Shown here: one piece after another, positions 1 through 8,317 of the stretch | Layout: every line of letters starts with the position of its first letter | Numbering within the stretch: the stretch's first letter is position 1 | From: Enterococcus alishanensis | Lineage (GTDB): Bacteria; Bacillota; Bacilli; Lactobacillales; Enterococcaceae | Direction: 5' to 3' | NCBI RefSeq assembly: GCF_019218635.1 | Contig: NZ_JAHUZB010000004.1 | Span: forward strand, 186,001 to 250,000 | DNA: 64,000 nucleotides | Made by a program: the position numbers and the translations under genes | The notes under the pieces: generated by a model | What the model saw: the letters and a program-made list of their open reading frames with translations, nothing else | Databases searched by the model: none | What the model was told of the DNA's origin: nothing

Positions 1-584
1 GTCAATAATGTTCCCGCAAAACCTCCAAATCCAAAGCCTACCAAAATGCTAAAGTACAGAAAAGCTTTATGTGCAGCTCCAGATTGGTTAAAAAATGATT
101 TCATTAAAAAGCTAAAAGCATTTTGTACAACCAAAGTTACTGCAACATTTCCATAAACTAAATCTTTACCAAACTTATGGAAAGCATTTCCTTGCATTCC
201 TGCTAATAAAGAGATAATCATACAAATATGAACGGTTTGTAATTGCGAATTTATAAAGTTTAATGACAATAAGAATAAAACAATAACTTCTATAATAATG
301 ACATTGAACGACCAGTTTTTAGGGCTATCTTTTTGAATGATTGCTGTGATTGCAGCTCCGATACCAAAAGCTAGTACTGTTAACGCCACAGTAAAAAAAT
401 GTGACCAATCTTTCTCCGCCAATGATTGACCTAATAAAATAATATTTCCTGATTGTACTGTACTAAATGCTTTTCCTATAAAATAAGTATATCCACTCAT
501 ACTTCCAGCTGCTACAGCTAAGAAAAAAGCAATCATGGGAAACTCCATATATGGTTCTCCACTTTTAATTTCTTTATTCATCAT
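1..584 (-). CDS. DUF1275 (YoaK-like) membrane protein, C-terminus beyond window
   Basis: Partial gene running off the left edge. The start is one of two adjacent ATG codons (584 or 581). The readable product begins MNKEIKSGEPYMEFPMIAFF and holds several hydrophobic segments with the DUF1275 pattern (GYTYFIGKAFSTVQSGN, then GMQGNAFHKFGKDLVYGN). It is close to the complete protein at 12933-13634, which is also downstream of an oxalate decarboxylase gene. It lies 67 bases after the decarboxylase stop, so the two are probably cotranscribed. DUF1275 proteins have no established function; the pairing suggests transport of oxalate, formate or a related anion, which is inference only. Confidence 0.85.
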   Translation of the reverse strand, partial: MMNKEIKSGEPYMEFPMIAFFLAVAAGSMSGYTYFIGKAFSTVQSGNIILLGQSLAEKDWSHFFTVALTVLAFGIGAAITAIIQKDSPKNWSFNVIIIEVIVLFLLSLNFINSQLQTVHICMIISLLAGMQGNAFHKFGKDLVYGNVAVTLVVQNAFSFLMKSFFNQSGAAHKAFLYFSILVGFGFGGFAGTLL

Positions 585-651
585 TATTTAAACATCTCTT
601 TTCATTATATTAAAATCCCCTTCAATCATAGAATCAAAGAGGATATTGAAT

Positions 652-1902
652 TTAAAAAATATCTGTTGCGTTTAATCCTGATTTCATTTTATTAATGGAA
701 TCTTTACTAGGATTTTTTAAAGCTTCATCAATCTTATCTTGATCAAACCAAATAACTGGAGAAGGAGATTCTTCTTGTGGTAAGCTTTCGACAAAATCTT
801 TAGTGAGATTTAGATGGTCTGCTACTATTTGAGATGGGATCGTAGCTAACCATTTATTTAAAGAAATATCTGAATAATCAGGATTTTTAAATACTTCAAT
901 AAAAATTAGCTTTTCACTACCAATATTTTGGACATAATGACCAGCCACCATGGGTACATACCCAGCATCGCCTGCATGATAATCAAATGTTCTTGCTAAT
1001 GAATTAGAATTAAATACAGTCATGCGCGCATCGCCTTGAATATAATATTGCCATTCAGCAGCTTTAGGATGCCAGTGTAATTCCCGCATACCACCAGGCT
1101 CAACTTCAACAATTGCAGCAGATATAGTTGGAGAGCCAGGAAATACTTTCGAATCAACAATCCACACACGTCCTGCTTCTGATTCAATTGGATCCAATGT
1201 ATCAATATGGAAGGTCAAAGGGTTTGGGACCTCTCCATTTTTATTTGGACGAGAGACCTCATCAATAGCTTTTGGTACATCTGCTCTAAAAATATATTTT
1301 TGTTTATCCGGTAAGCTTTCCAGTTCAGATTGTTTCTTTTTAAAATTAGCTGCAACAATTTCAGGTGGTGTATGAGCTAACCAGTCTGTAATTAGTAACG
1401 TATTATTTTCAGAGAAATCAGGCTCGCTAAAAACTAATAAAAATTCACAACCTTCATCTAAACCTTGAATAGAATGTGCAACACCAGCTTCAAAATTCCA
1501 AATATCTCCAGCCTTTACATCATCAATATAAGTCTTACCATTCTCATCAATAGCTGTTACGCGGGCATTTCCATATAACATCAATCCCCATTCAGCTTCT
1601 TTATGCCAGTGCATTTCACGATAGGCACCAGGCGCCAAACTCATATTAACTCCTGCGACCTTATCAGATGCAGGCATTTCTCGGTTGGTAACTTCTCGTG
1701 CCCAACCACCATCTTCCAGTCGATTACGAACATCGTTATAACTAAAACGCATATTAGGCAATGTTCCGTGATCAGTTGCAGGGGGAATTAAAAAATCAGG
1801 TCCTTCAATATCCCTTTGAATGTCTCGAGGGCCAAAATCTAGCCATCCCTTTCCATCTTTTTTACGAATTGGTTGTGGTGCATTATTTTCTTTTTTCATC
1901 AT
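652..1902 (-). CDS. oxdC: oxalate decarboxylase, bicupin (copy 1)
   Basis: A 416-residue bicupin expected to split oxalate into formate and CO2 using manganese and oxygen, consuming a proton. Both cupin metal sites are complete: His98, His100, Glu104 and His143 in the first, His276, His278, Glu283 and His322 in the second. The lid loop reads SENNT at 164-168; B. subtilis OxdC has SENST there, with the Glu as proton donor, so decarboxylase rather than oxidase activity is expected. No signal peptide is visible, so the enzyme is probably cytosolic. An AGGATG ribosome site precedes two ATG codons. It is followed by the DUF1275 gene and preceded by the lipoprotein gene on the same strand. A second copy lies at 11597-12850 in opposite orientation. 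Confidence 0.93.
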   Translation of the reverse strand: MMKKENNAPQPIRKKDGKGWLDFGPRDIQRDIEGPDFLIPPATDHGTLPNMRFSYNDVRNRLEDGGWAREVTNREMPASDKVAGVNMSLAPGAYREMHWHKEAEWGLMLYGNARVTAIDENGKTYIDDVKAGDIWNFEAGVAHSIQGLDEGCEFLLVFSEPDFSENNTLLITDWLAHTPPEIVAANFKKKQSELESLPDKQKYIFRADVPKAIDEVSRPNKNGEVPNPLTFHIDTLDPIESEAGRVWIVDSKVFPGSPTISAAIVEVEPGGMRELHWHPKAAEWQYYIQGDARMTVFNSNSLARTFDYHAGDAGYVPMVAGHYVQNIGSEKLIFIEVFKNPDYSDISLNKWLATIPSQIVADHLNLTKDFVESLPQEESPSPVIWFDQDKIDEALKNPSKDSINKMKSGLNATDIF

Positions 1903-1979
1903 AAAAACATCCTTTACATTTTAATTTTGAGATATCACTACCATTAATGAGCGTATCGTAATCACATCTGACCATAATT

Positions 1980-2642
1980 CTATTTTTCAGCATCTATAGG
2001 CATGTTTACAGTATAAGTATGCGTCACTTCATTTCCTTCGCTATCTTTAGCTTTAAAGGTAATATCGATAGCTTTGATTTCTTCCAATTTCTTCTCATCT
2101 GCTACTTTAAAATGCATGTAGCCATCTTTATGTTTGTGTGAAGTTAAAACTTCGTCATCCCAAACATTCATAAAGATTTCAGCCTTGACATGTTCTCCAT
2201 CTTTCATCACCAATTCAGCAGTATCTGGTGTAATATGTTTATCAGATGAGTCTTCATTTTCAAGTTTGTAATGAAGCGATGCTAACGTTTTATAAGGTGT
2301 GCCATCTGTGTCCTTATAGTGATCAACAGTAACAAATTTTGCATGATCTACTTTAAATGTGATATTATCCCAGTCTGTGTTTTCGTAATCAGTATCGTAA
2401 GACAGTTTTGTCTCAATTCGAGGATCAACATCATGTGTCACTATGTCTTTGAAGTAACCATCATACTTTAGCTTTTCGTTTGTTTCAGTTTCAACAACAC
2501 CATCTTTTTCCTTATTTGTTTTTTGTGAACTAGAATCTCCATAAACATTATCTACTTTTTCTTTTGTTGTACCACATGCACCTAATGTCGCAATTGCTGC
2601 TAATGTTACAATACTAAGACTTACCTTTTTTCTCATATTCAT
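1980..2642 (-). CDS. putative lipoprotein, DUF5067-like
   Basis: About 220 residues. I start it at the ATG at 2642 (MNMRKKVSL) because GGAAGTGG lies at a proper distance there, whereas the longer frame would overlap the upstream gene. The N-terminus is a lipoprotein signal: basic residues, hydrophobic core and lipobox LGAC, with the lipidated Cys at residue 23. A charged linker rich in Lys, Glu and Ser follows, then a beta-rich domain resembling the extracellular DUF5067/DUF4352-type fold found in Firmicutes lipoproteins. It should be anchored on the outer face of the membrane. Its substrate or partner is unknown. It follows a DUF1269 stress-type protein by 13 bases. Confidence 0.7.
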   Translation of the reverse strand: MNMRKKVSLSIVTLAAIATLGACGTTKEKVDNVYGDSSSQKTNKEKDGVVETETNEKLKYDGYFKDIVTHDVDPRIETKLSYDTDYENTDWDNITFKVDHAKFVTVDHYKDTDGTPYKTLASLHYKLENEDSSDKHITPDTAELVMKDGEHVKAEIFMNVWDDEVLTSHKHKDGYMHFKVADEKKLEEIKAIDITFKAKDSEGNEVTHTYTVNMPIDAEK

Positions 2643-2655
2643 TACTATCCACTTC

Positions 2656-3162
2656 CTATGCTTTTGTATTTTCATGCTGTTTAGCTAGCTCAATATCTGC
2701 TTCTACTTCTTCATAATTGAATCTTACAATCACTCCATTAAGGTCTTTAACTAGCATAGTATCAATAATGTCTTCATTTGATTCATTCATATATACAAGT
2801 AAGCCCACAGAACCATCGTCTAATACTTGACTAATGGAATCAAATATAGTTGTTGTCTTTTTTGCTTTAATATAATTTGAGCCCATTCCTGCAACATCAC
2901 CAATAATCCACCCACATAAGATACCTAAAGGACCTGCTAGTATCCCAATAATCATACCGATTAATCCGCCACGTAAAATTCGATCCGTGCTTTCATAATC
3001 AACACCGTCTCTAATAGAGACTTTTTTTCCAGAACGATCTTTTTCTATAATGGCAGCCTGTTTAATGACCAGTGTTTTTCCATTTGATAATTCTTTTAAA
3101 CGAGAAAAGGCTTCATAATTAACAGCTTTTTCATTATAAGTAATTAATGCTACTTTTTTCAT
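2656..3162 (-). CDS. DUF1269-type stress membrane protein
   Basis: 168 residues. The N-terminal half looks like a small alpha/beta domain (KKVALITYNEKAVNYEAFSR). A glycine-rich hydrophobic stretch around residues 64-92 (GGLIGMIIGILAGPLGILCG) forms a glycine-zipper membrane segment, followed by a second alpha/beta portion ending in an acidic tail. This is the layout of DUF1269 proteins, often annotated as general stress or membrane proteins in lactic acid bacteria. The exact function is not known. AAGGAATTTT precedes the ATG. It probably forms an operon with the lipoprotein gene. Confidence 0.7.
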   Translation of the reverse strand: MKKVALITYNEKAVNYEAFSRLKELSNGKTLVIKQAAIIEKDRSGKKVSIRDGVDYESTDRILRGGLIGMIIGILAGPLGILCGWIIGDVAGMGSNYIKAKKTTTIFDSISQVLDDGSVGLLVYMNESNEDIIDTMLVKDLNGVIVRFNYEEVEADIELAKQHENTKA

Positions 3163-3463
3163 AAAATTCCTTCTTTCTTTTCAGTAAAGTCATCTTAATT
3201 GCCTCGGCTTTATTTGTAAAAAAAAGAGGGAAAAAAAGAGAATTAAAATCGGCTATGAACCCCTTAATGAAAGCTTTTATTCATTTTTTTTTAATAGGTG
3301 TTAATTTCTGACTATACGTTGATTGGGTAAAATTTAAGTCCAGATACATTGTTTGAAAAACCTATTGAGGTGTTTAACTCTGTAATGTAAATGTAGACAA
3401 GTTATTCACTGTAATCTATTAAATGAACCCATGCACCTTTAATAATTTTTTCTACCAGGAAAG
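3163..3463. other. intergenic, AT-rich, no intact gene
   Basis: Between the DUF1269 start and an IS3 fragment I see no convincing gene. The stretch is AT-rich with homopolymers. The part next to 3464 may derive from the same insertion sequence, but no clear terminal inverted repeat could be assigned. Confidence 0.5.
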
Positions 3464-3673
3464 GTGGTGACCGCGGAAAACATTATTCGTTTCATCAATC
3501 AACACACTGAAAAGCTAGCTATTACTCGCTTAACCTCTTTATTCGGTATTTCTAGAAGTATTTATTATCGAAATAGCACTCGAAATTTTTCTACACTCAC
3601 AGATATTGAAGAACGAATTTATCAATTAGTCGTAAAACATCACTTCTTATTTGACTATCGAATTTCAAGCTAA
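3464..3673 (+). pseudogene. IS3-family transposase OrfB fragment
   Basis: 69 codons resembling the N-terminus of IS3-family (IS150-group-like) OrfB: ENIIRFINQHTEKLAITRLT, then SLFGISRSIYYR and an IEERIYQLVVKHHFLFDYR segment corresponding to the HTH_21 region. The DDE integrase core that should follow (about 200 residues) is absent, as is OrfA. The frame starts at a GTG and ends where unrelated sequence begins, so this is a dead remnant. It marks a past insertion beside the oxalate cassette. Confidence 0.65.
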
Positions 3674-3696
3674 ATTAATTAATTTGATAAAAAAAA

Positions 3697-3900
3697 ATCT
3701 CGCAAGAATTTCTTGCCGACAAACTTTACATCTCGCGACAGACAATTTCAAAATGAGAATTATGAGACACGACACCTGATTTAGAAAAATTGGTAGCTCT
3801 GGCTCGATTTTTTGGTATAAGTTTGGATGAATTAGTCTTTAACAAAACGACACCGATTAATATAGAAGTGCTCACTCTGCAACTTCAGCAGCTGAAATAA
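3697..3900 (+). pseudogene. decayed XRE-family regulator (C-terminal part)
   Basis: Reading frame 3697-3900 gives ISQEFLADKLYISRQTISK, then TGA, a Glu-Leu pair, another TGA, then DTTPDLEKLVALARFFGISL and DELVFNKTTP up to a TAA at 3898-3900. This is the classic Cro/CI helix-turn-helix followed by its PDLEKLVALA helix. The first TGA sits where the family has a conserved Trp (TGG). The usual start and first helix are missing upstream, where a TAA is in frame. With two internal stops and no start it cannot make the regulator. Confidence 0.75.
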
Positions 3901-4057
3901 TGTTCAATTTTTTGTATGATCTTGGGTGACTGATTTTCATCGTCTTGAGCATGATTTATTGGTCGGTGAAAAAAACACTTTGGTGAGGGAATATTTTCTT
4001 TTATTCCTTTTGTATTTGAGATAGAATTATTTCAGAAAATATACAAAGGAGTTTTCT

Positions 4058-4714
4058 ATGACAAACCTCCAAAAACAAGTGCCCACAAAAATAATCGGCA
4101 TTTATCTCGTGATTTTCTTTTTATGGTGGTCTTTTTATGAATTATCTGGCTTTCAATTATTTGCCACACCCTTCCCGCAAGCATTATCTGGTTCATTAAT
4201 TAAATTTGCGACTTGGACTGTTCCAGCTTTTCTTTTGATGAAAAAATATCACGATTCTTTATATGTACCCTTTGATAAAATTTTTACAAATAAATTTCGT
4301 GTCGCACCTTATATTTTGATTACATTTTTGATGATTAGTTATATTATTTTGGGAGAATGGGTTGAACATGGCAGCTTGCAATTTAGCAATTCTTTTAATG
4401 CAACTGATTTAATTGGTGTCTTCTTATTTGTGGGAATTACCGAGGAGATGGTGTTTAGAGGTTGGTTGCTGAATGCGTTGTTATTAAAAACTACAACGAT
4501 CCCTGCGGTTCTTATTTCTTCGGTCTTGTTTTTATGTATTCATTTTCCTATTTGGGTTAAAACAGGAAGTTTCATTCAAAATTTTGCTTCCGGTGGCTTC
4601 ATTAATGTCTTGATATTGAGTATTATTTTTTCAGTTACATTTTTAAAAAGTAAAAATATTCTCGTCCCAATCGTCATTCACATGCTTTGGGATTTAGCAC
4701 TTTTAATTTTTTAA
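4058..4714 (+). CDS. CPBP-family intramembrane metalloprotease
   Basis: 218 residues with about six to seven hydrophobic segments. The CPBP (CAAX protease and bacteriocin-processing, Abi) motifs are present: TEEMVFRGW (EExxxR) near residue 129, a His in FLCIHFPIW near 163, and the last His in IVIHMLWDL near 209. These Glu and His residues form the metal site within the membrane. In lactic acid bacteria such proteins are tied to bacteriocin self-immunity or peptide maturation, but no bacteriocin gene is visible nearby. AAAGGAG lies upstream of the ATG. It stands alone and ends at a hairpin terminator. Confidence 0.85.
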   Translation: MTNLQKQVPTKIIGIYLVIFFLWWSFYELSGFQLFATPFPQALSGSLIKFATWTVPAFLLMKKYHDSLYVPFDKIFTNKFRVAPYILITFLMISYIILGEWVEHGSLQFSNSFNATDLIGVFLFVGITEEMVFRGWLLNALLLKTTTIPAVLISSVLFLCIHFPIWVKTGSFIQNFASGGFINVLILSIIFSVTFLKSKNILVPIVIHMLWDLALLIF

Positions 4715-4736
4715 ATCTAATATTATTTCATCCCAA

Positions 4737-4764
4737 AAAAAATAGCCGACTAAGCTATTTTTTT
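4737..4764 (+). terminator. terminator after the CPBP protease gene
   Basis: Ten-base stem AAAAAATAGC / GCTATTTTTT with a seven-base loop and a T run, 22 bases past the stop. The A run on the left arm would also let it work on the minus strand. Confidence 0.7.
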
Positions 4765-4886
4765 ACATTTCTACCTTTTTTTATTTGGTTTAATGACAGT
4801 CCAATCACAACAATAGCTACCATGGTGAACAGCCATCTTTCCAATATTTCACCAAAGTTAAATTGAATAGAACAAACTATACACTT
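4755..4886 (-). pseudogene. possible C-terminal remnant of a membrane protein
   Basis: An open stretch of 43 codons without a start reads FNFGEILERWLFTMVAIVVI, then GLSLNQIKKGRNVKK and a stop inside the terminator stem. It looks like an amphipathic turn, one membrane helix and a basic tail, as at the end of an integral membrane protein. Nothing upstream extends it. It is either a remnant or chance; low certainty. Confidence 0.3.
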
Positions 4887-5020
4887 TCAAGTACAGGTGA
4901 AGGTAAGAGTTACATTAGATTCTTTTTCATAAAAATTAAAATAAGCTTAACTACGGCTCTGCTCTTTATAATTCATCATCAGTTATCGATTGGTATCAAG
5001 AACTAAGGGAAATTATTAGA

Positions 5021-5053
5021 AAACAAAAAAAGCCCACTAAAAATAGTGGGCTT
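5021..5053 (-). terminator. terminator of the infC-rpmI-rplT operon
   Basis: Perfect nine-base stem AGCCCACTA / TAGTGGGCT with a four-base loop, followed on the minus strand by a T run (5021-5030). It lies about 27 bases after the rplT stop. Confidence 0.9.
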
Positions 5054-5079
5054 AACATTGTTAAATCAATGTTTAAAAA

Positions 5080-5439
5080 TTATTTACTTAAAGATCCTTT
5101 AGCTTGGTCAGCTAGTGCTGTGAAAGCAGCTGCATCGTTAACTGCTAAATCAGCTAACATTTTGCGGTTGATTTCAATACCGGCAACTTTTAAGCCATGC
5201 ATTAATTTTGAGTAGCTTAAGCCATTCATACGAGCTGCAGCGTTGATACGTGCAATCCATAATTTACGGAAGTCGCGTTTCTTTTGACGACGATCGCGAT
5301 ATGCGTAGTTGTATGAATTCATTACTTGTTCTTTAGCTGTTTTAAATAGAGTGTGTTTAGAACCGTAGTAACCTTTAGCTAATTTTAAAGTCTTTTTACG
5401 ACGTTTACGAGTTACTGTTCCACCTTTAACACGTGCCAT
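5080..5439 (-). CDS. rplT: 50S ribosomal protein L20
   Basis: 119 residues, the normal length for L20, starting [20 protein letters not shown]. The basic N-terminal extension that threads into 23S rRNA and the globular C-terminal domain ([20 protein letters not shown]) are intact. L20 is needed early in large-subunit assembly. In Firmicutes it also represses its own operon by binding the infC leader, and a matching leader is present here. It is the last gene of infC-rpmI-rplT. Confidence 0.98.
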   Translation of the reverse strand: MARVKGGTVTRKRRKKTLKLAKGYYGSKHTLFKTAKEQVMNSYNYAYRDRRQKKRDFRKLWIARINAAARMNGLSYSKLMHGLKVAGIEINRKMLADLAVNDAAAFTALADQAKGSLSK

Positions 5440-5478
5440 GTTGATTTCCTCCTAAATAGTTCATCTTGATTTTTAGTT

Positions 5479-5679
5479 TTACTTCATGCGAGCAAGTTGT
5501 TGGCGGATACGTTTGTAATCGCCTTTTGATACCATGCTTGCTTTACGTAATTGACGGCGTTGTTTTTTAGTTTTTCCGTGGAAACGGTGACTTGTAAACG
5601 CGCGGAAACGTTTCAAACCGCCTTTACCAGTACGTTTTACGCGTTTTGCTAAACCGCGGTGTGTTTTTTGTTTTGGCAT
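5479..5679 (-). CDS. rpmI: 50S ribosomal protein L35
   Basis: 66 residues, typical for L35: [20 protein letters not shown], then the conserved [19 protein letters not shown] very basic, small large-subunit protein. It lies between infC and rplT, 39 bases before the rplT start, with a GGAGG-type ribosome site. Confidence 0.98.
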   Translation of the reverse strand: MPKQKTHRGLAKRVKRTGKGGLKRFRAFTSHRFHGKTKKQRRQLRKASMVSKGDYKRIRQQLARMK

Positions 5680-5715
5680 GACTAATTTTCCTCCTCAAAA
5701 TCTTTTCGTGACTTG

Positions 5716-6240
5716 CTAGTCTTTTTTCTCTTTCGGTGCCAGCACTAAGAACATGCTACGTCCATCCATCTTCGCTTTTTGCTCAACTGTCGCAATGTCA
5801 GTTGTTTCTTCAGCTAAGCGATCAAGAACTTTTTGACCAATATCTTTGTGGGTAATGGCGCGGCCTTTGAAACGGATCGAAGCTTTCACTTTGTCACCTT
5901 TTTCTAAGAACTTACGAGCATTACGAAGTTTTGTATTAAAATCATTAATATCGATTGTTGGACTTAAACGAACTTCTTTTGTGTTAATCACTTTTTGTTT
6001 CTTACGTGATTCACGGTCTTTTTTCTGTTGTTCGAAGCGGTACTTTCCGTAATCCATAATTCTTGCTACTGGTGGTTTTGCGCCAGGAGCGACTAGAACT
6101 ACATCAAGATTTGCTTTTTCAGCAATTTGTAAAGCTTCAACTTTAGATTTTACACCTAATTGTTCGCCGTCTTGATCAATCAATCGTACTTCTCTTGCAC
6201 GAATGCCGTCGTTTACCATCATATCCTTTGCTATGGTCAT
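5716..6240 (-). CDS. infC: translation initiation factor IF-3
   Basis: 174 residues with the two IF-3 domains: the N-terminal one with [14 protein letters not shown] and [17 protein letters not shown], a lysine-rich linker, then the C-terminal domain with [20 protein letters not shown] and [16 protein letters not shown]-3 binds the 30S subunit, blocks early joining with 50S and checks the start codon. The GGAGGTGA ribosome site nearly touches the ATG at 6240 (three bases between GGAGG and ATG), an unusually short spacing. The next ATG pair, at 6222, would be too far away. It is the first gene of the operon behind a long regulated leader. Confidence 0.97.
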   Translation of the reverse strand: MTIAKDMMVNDGIRAREVRLIDQDGEQLGVKSKVEALQIAEKANLDVVLVAPGAKPPVARIMDYGKYRFEQQKKDRESRKKQKVINTKEVRLSPTIDINDFNTKLRNARKFLEKGDKVKASIRFKGRAITHKDIGQKVLDRLAEETTDIATVEQKAKMDGRSMFLVLAPKEKKD

Positions 6241-6398
6241 TCACCTCCGAATTTTTTTGAGAGAAAGCGAAAAAAAACGAGTTCTTTACGAACCCGCACA
6301 TAGTCGTACTTACTCCTAAGAATAAGACTTCCTATCTAGCCCAGCGATGTTTTCGCGTAAGGCGAGAAGCGGGTGCTTCTGCTTTCATTTTCTCAACT
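6241..6398 (-). promoter_or_regulatory. infC leader with internal terminator (L20-type attenuator)
   Basis: Untranslated leader of about 155 bases between promoter and infC. It contains an AGAAGC...GCTTCT hairpin with a CACCC loop and, near its end, an intrinsic terminator: stem CGGGTTC / GAACTCG (6278-6296) and a run of eight T (6270-6277) before the ribosome site. Firmicutes infC operons use such a leader, where L20 binding favours termination. The matching position and structure support that call; I could not align it to the Rfam model. Confidence 0.8.
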
Positions 6399-6404
6399 TT
6401 TTCA

Positions 6405-6433
6405 ATTATACAGGGTATTAACCTTTATGTCAA
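6405..6433 (-). promoter_or_regulatory. sigma-A promoter of the infC operon
   Basis: Perfect consensus on the minus strand: TTGACA (6428-6433), 17-base spacer, TATAAT (6405-6410). It suits a strongly expressed translation operon. Confidence 0.93.
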
Positions 6434-6497
6434 GACCTAAAAGACTTCTCTGTTTCTGCTATAATAAATTTATCCAATCGACTAAAGGAGCTCAACT

Positions 6498-7307
6498 ATG
6501 TATCGTTTAATTACTTGTGACCTCGATGAAACTTTATTAAATAGCCAGCGACAAGTCTCTGAAAGAAATCGACAAGCCATTGCTGCTGCAAAAGAAAAAG
6601 GTGTCTATTTCGTCCCTACAACCGGTCGGGGTTATCGTTCTATTGAACCTACTCTAACTGAATTGCAAGCTTTAAACCAAAAGGAACATTACATGATCGG
6701 ATTCAACGGTGGCATCATCATGGAAAATTATGGGGCCAAATTACTTGATTCAACGTCAATGGATTTTCAAATGATTCAAGCTTTATTTGAGATCGGCAAA
6801 GATTTAAATGTGGCTATCCATGTTAATACTTTTGAGATGTCGTATATTTATAATGCTAGTGAAATGCTGGACTTCTACAACAATAGTCCCCAGCACCATC
6901 TTTTAGCGGCACCTGATATTTCGAATTTAAAAAATCAAACCTGTTACAAGATAATTTTTCAAAATAGTGATGTTACTTATTTACGATCACTAGAAAAGCT
7001 TATTCCGGCAGATTTAAAAGCACAACTAGACATTAGTTATTCTTCAAATCGTTACATGGAATTTAATCCTCTTGGTGTAACCAAAGGAGCGGCGCTGAAA
7101 AAATTAGCGCAGCATTTAGACGTCCCTTTGGATCAAACCATTGCGATTGGTGACAATATCAATGATTTGAGTATGCTGGAAACTGCAGCCTTAGGTGTAG
7201 CAGTCGCTAACGCAGTTCCTGAAGTTAAAAAATTAGCAACATTTACTACCACGGCAGACCACAATCAAAGTGCGATTGCTGAAATGATTGAAAAATTTAT
7301 TCTATAA
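6498..7307 (+). CDS. Cof-type HAD-IIB family phosphatase
   Basis: 269 residues. HAD motif I is TCDLDETLL near the N-terminus (nucleophile Asp in DLDET), motif II is the TTGRGY segment, and motif IV is GDNINDLSML near residue 218, with GVAVANAVPEVK after it. The C2-type cap lies in the middle. Members of this family hydrolyse sugar phosphates, pyridoxal phosphate or flavin precursors; the substrate cannot be read from the sequence. AAAGGAG precedes the ATG. It is monocistronic and convergent with the corA-like gene. Confidence 0.9.
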   Translation: MYRLITCDLDETLLNSQRQVSERNRQAIAAAKEKGVYFVPTTGRGYRSIEPTLTELQALNQKEHYMIGFNGGIIMENYGAKLLDSTSMDFQMIQALFEIGKDLNVAIHVNTFEMSYIYNASEMLDFYNNSPQHHLLAAPDISNLKNQTCYKIIFQNSDVTYLRSLEKLIPADLKAQLDISYSSNRYMEFNPLGVTKGAALKKLAQHLDVPLDQTIAIGDNINDLSMLETAALGVAVANAVPEVKKLATFTTTADHNQSAIAEMIEKFIL

Positions 7308-7308
7308 A

Positions 7309-7410
7309 AAAACAGCACATTTTCGGAAAATGTAGTGACCCCCAAAACATTAGATTTTTGGTCTAAACTTTGGGGAATCGGTACATAATCGCCGAAAAAC
7401 GTGCTGTTTT
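7309..7410. terminator. bidirectional terminator split by an inserted palindrome
   Basis: The outer arms AAACAGCAC (7310-7318) with TTTTCGG, and CCGAAAA with GTGCTGTTT (7401-7409), make a long stem flanked by an A run and a T run, so it can end both the phosphatase and the convergent corA-like transcripts. The space between the arms is filled by a second, unrelated palindrome (7331-7385). Confidence 0.75.
7331..7385. mobile_element. 55-base palindrome with IS3-like ends
   Basis: The left end TGTAGTGACCCCCAAAACAT and the right end (reverse complement TGTACCGATTCCCCAAAGTT) form an imperfect terminal repeat, with a TTAGA/TCTAA hairpin between. The TGT...GACCCCCAAA start resembles the terminal repeats of some IS3-family elements of lactic acid bacteria, as I remember them. 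It may be a minimal end-to-end remnant or a very short MITE. No clear target duplication is seen. Confidence 0.45.
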
Positions 7411-8317
7411 ATTTAATTCTGCGCCACAATAAAATAATCAACCATGCTGACAACGCTAAGCTGATCACTAGTGAAATTATCCAACCAGCTTCTGAATTTT
7501 CAAACGGCAGCGGCATATTCATTCCGAAAAAACCACTTACAATAGTAGGAATCGTTAGTAGTAAAGACCAAATAGTCAATATTTTCATCGTGTCATTCAA
7601 ATTATTGTTTAACAAATTATTGTAGGTTCCAGACAATTGATCTAAAATGTCACTAGCTAAGCGAGTCATTTCCACCGCTTGGCGCGCTTCGATTAATACA
7701 TCATCTAACTCTTCTTTTTCTTGGGCATTGAAAGCTTGGTAAATCGTTTGGGCTTTGACTTGTTCTAATAAAACTGTATTTTGTCGGGTCGCAGTTACTA
7801 AATACACCAAACCAATTTCTAAGTCGGACATTTCTAACAAATTTTTGTTAGTGGTTTTTTGGCGTAATTTTTTATTTAGAGCCACTCTTTGATTGTTGAC
7901 TTCATCGATTAATGGAAAATAATTATCGGAAATCATAAATAAACTATGAAATAACAAGCTGGCCGTAGTTTGCTGACTATCTTTTTTCAATAAGTCCTCA
8001 ATGATCTTTTCTACATAATCAGTTCGCTCATTAACAAAGGTAATAAAATAACTGTCCTTCATAATAAACGACATCGGACTTGTCTCGTAATGATTATCAG
8101 TTTTTGTTAAATGCGGCACATTGAAAACCACCAACAGCGCTTCATCTTCAGCGTCATACTCCACTCGCGCCCGTTCATTTTTATCCAATGAATAATTCAA
8201 CATCTCATTACTAATCGACAAATCTTTTTTTAGATTTTCAACTTCATGGGCTTTAGTTGTATCGATATTGATCCAAGAACATTTTTCGGCATTAAATGTT
8301 TGTTTGACTTCCATCAT
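7409..8317 (-). CDS. CorA-family divalent cation transporter
   Basis: 302 residues. A long cytoplasmic alpha/beta and helical part is followed by two C-terminal membrane helices joined at the CorA signature FFGMNMPLPF (GMN motif), with a basic WRRIK tail. It is expected to move Mg2+, or another divalent ion such as Co2+ or Ni2+, as a pentamer. The GMN motif is intact, but the following loop (PFENSEAGW) differs from the classical MPE(L) loop, as in many CorA-like proteins of Lactobacillales. Its start overlaps the stop of the upstream membrane protein by one base, so the two are translationally coupled. Confidence 0.88.
   Translation of the reverse strand: MMEVKQTFNAEKCSWINIDTTKAHEVENLKKDLSISNEMLNYSLDKNERARVEYDAEDEALLVVFNVPHLTKTDNHYETSPMSFIMKDSYFITFVNERTDYVEKIIEDLLKKDSQQTTASLLFHSLFMISDNYFPLIDEVNNQRVALNKKLRQKTTNKNLLEMSDLEIGLVYLVTATRQNTVLLEQVKAQTIYQAFNAQEKEELDDVLIEARQAVEMTRLASDILDQLSGTYNNLLNNNLNDTMKILTIWSLLLTIPTIVSGFFGMNMPLPFENSEAGWIISLVISLALSAWLIILLWRRIK

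Noticed and set aside
3458-3476. Sequence resembling the T-box motif (AGGGTGGNACCGCG)
   Set aside because: GGTGGTGACCGCGG has an extra base and lies at the start of an IS3 OrfB fragment. No tRNA-like stem, terminator or amino-acid gene follows.
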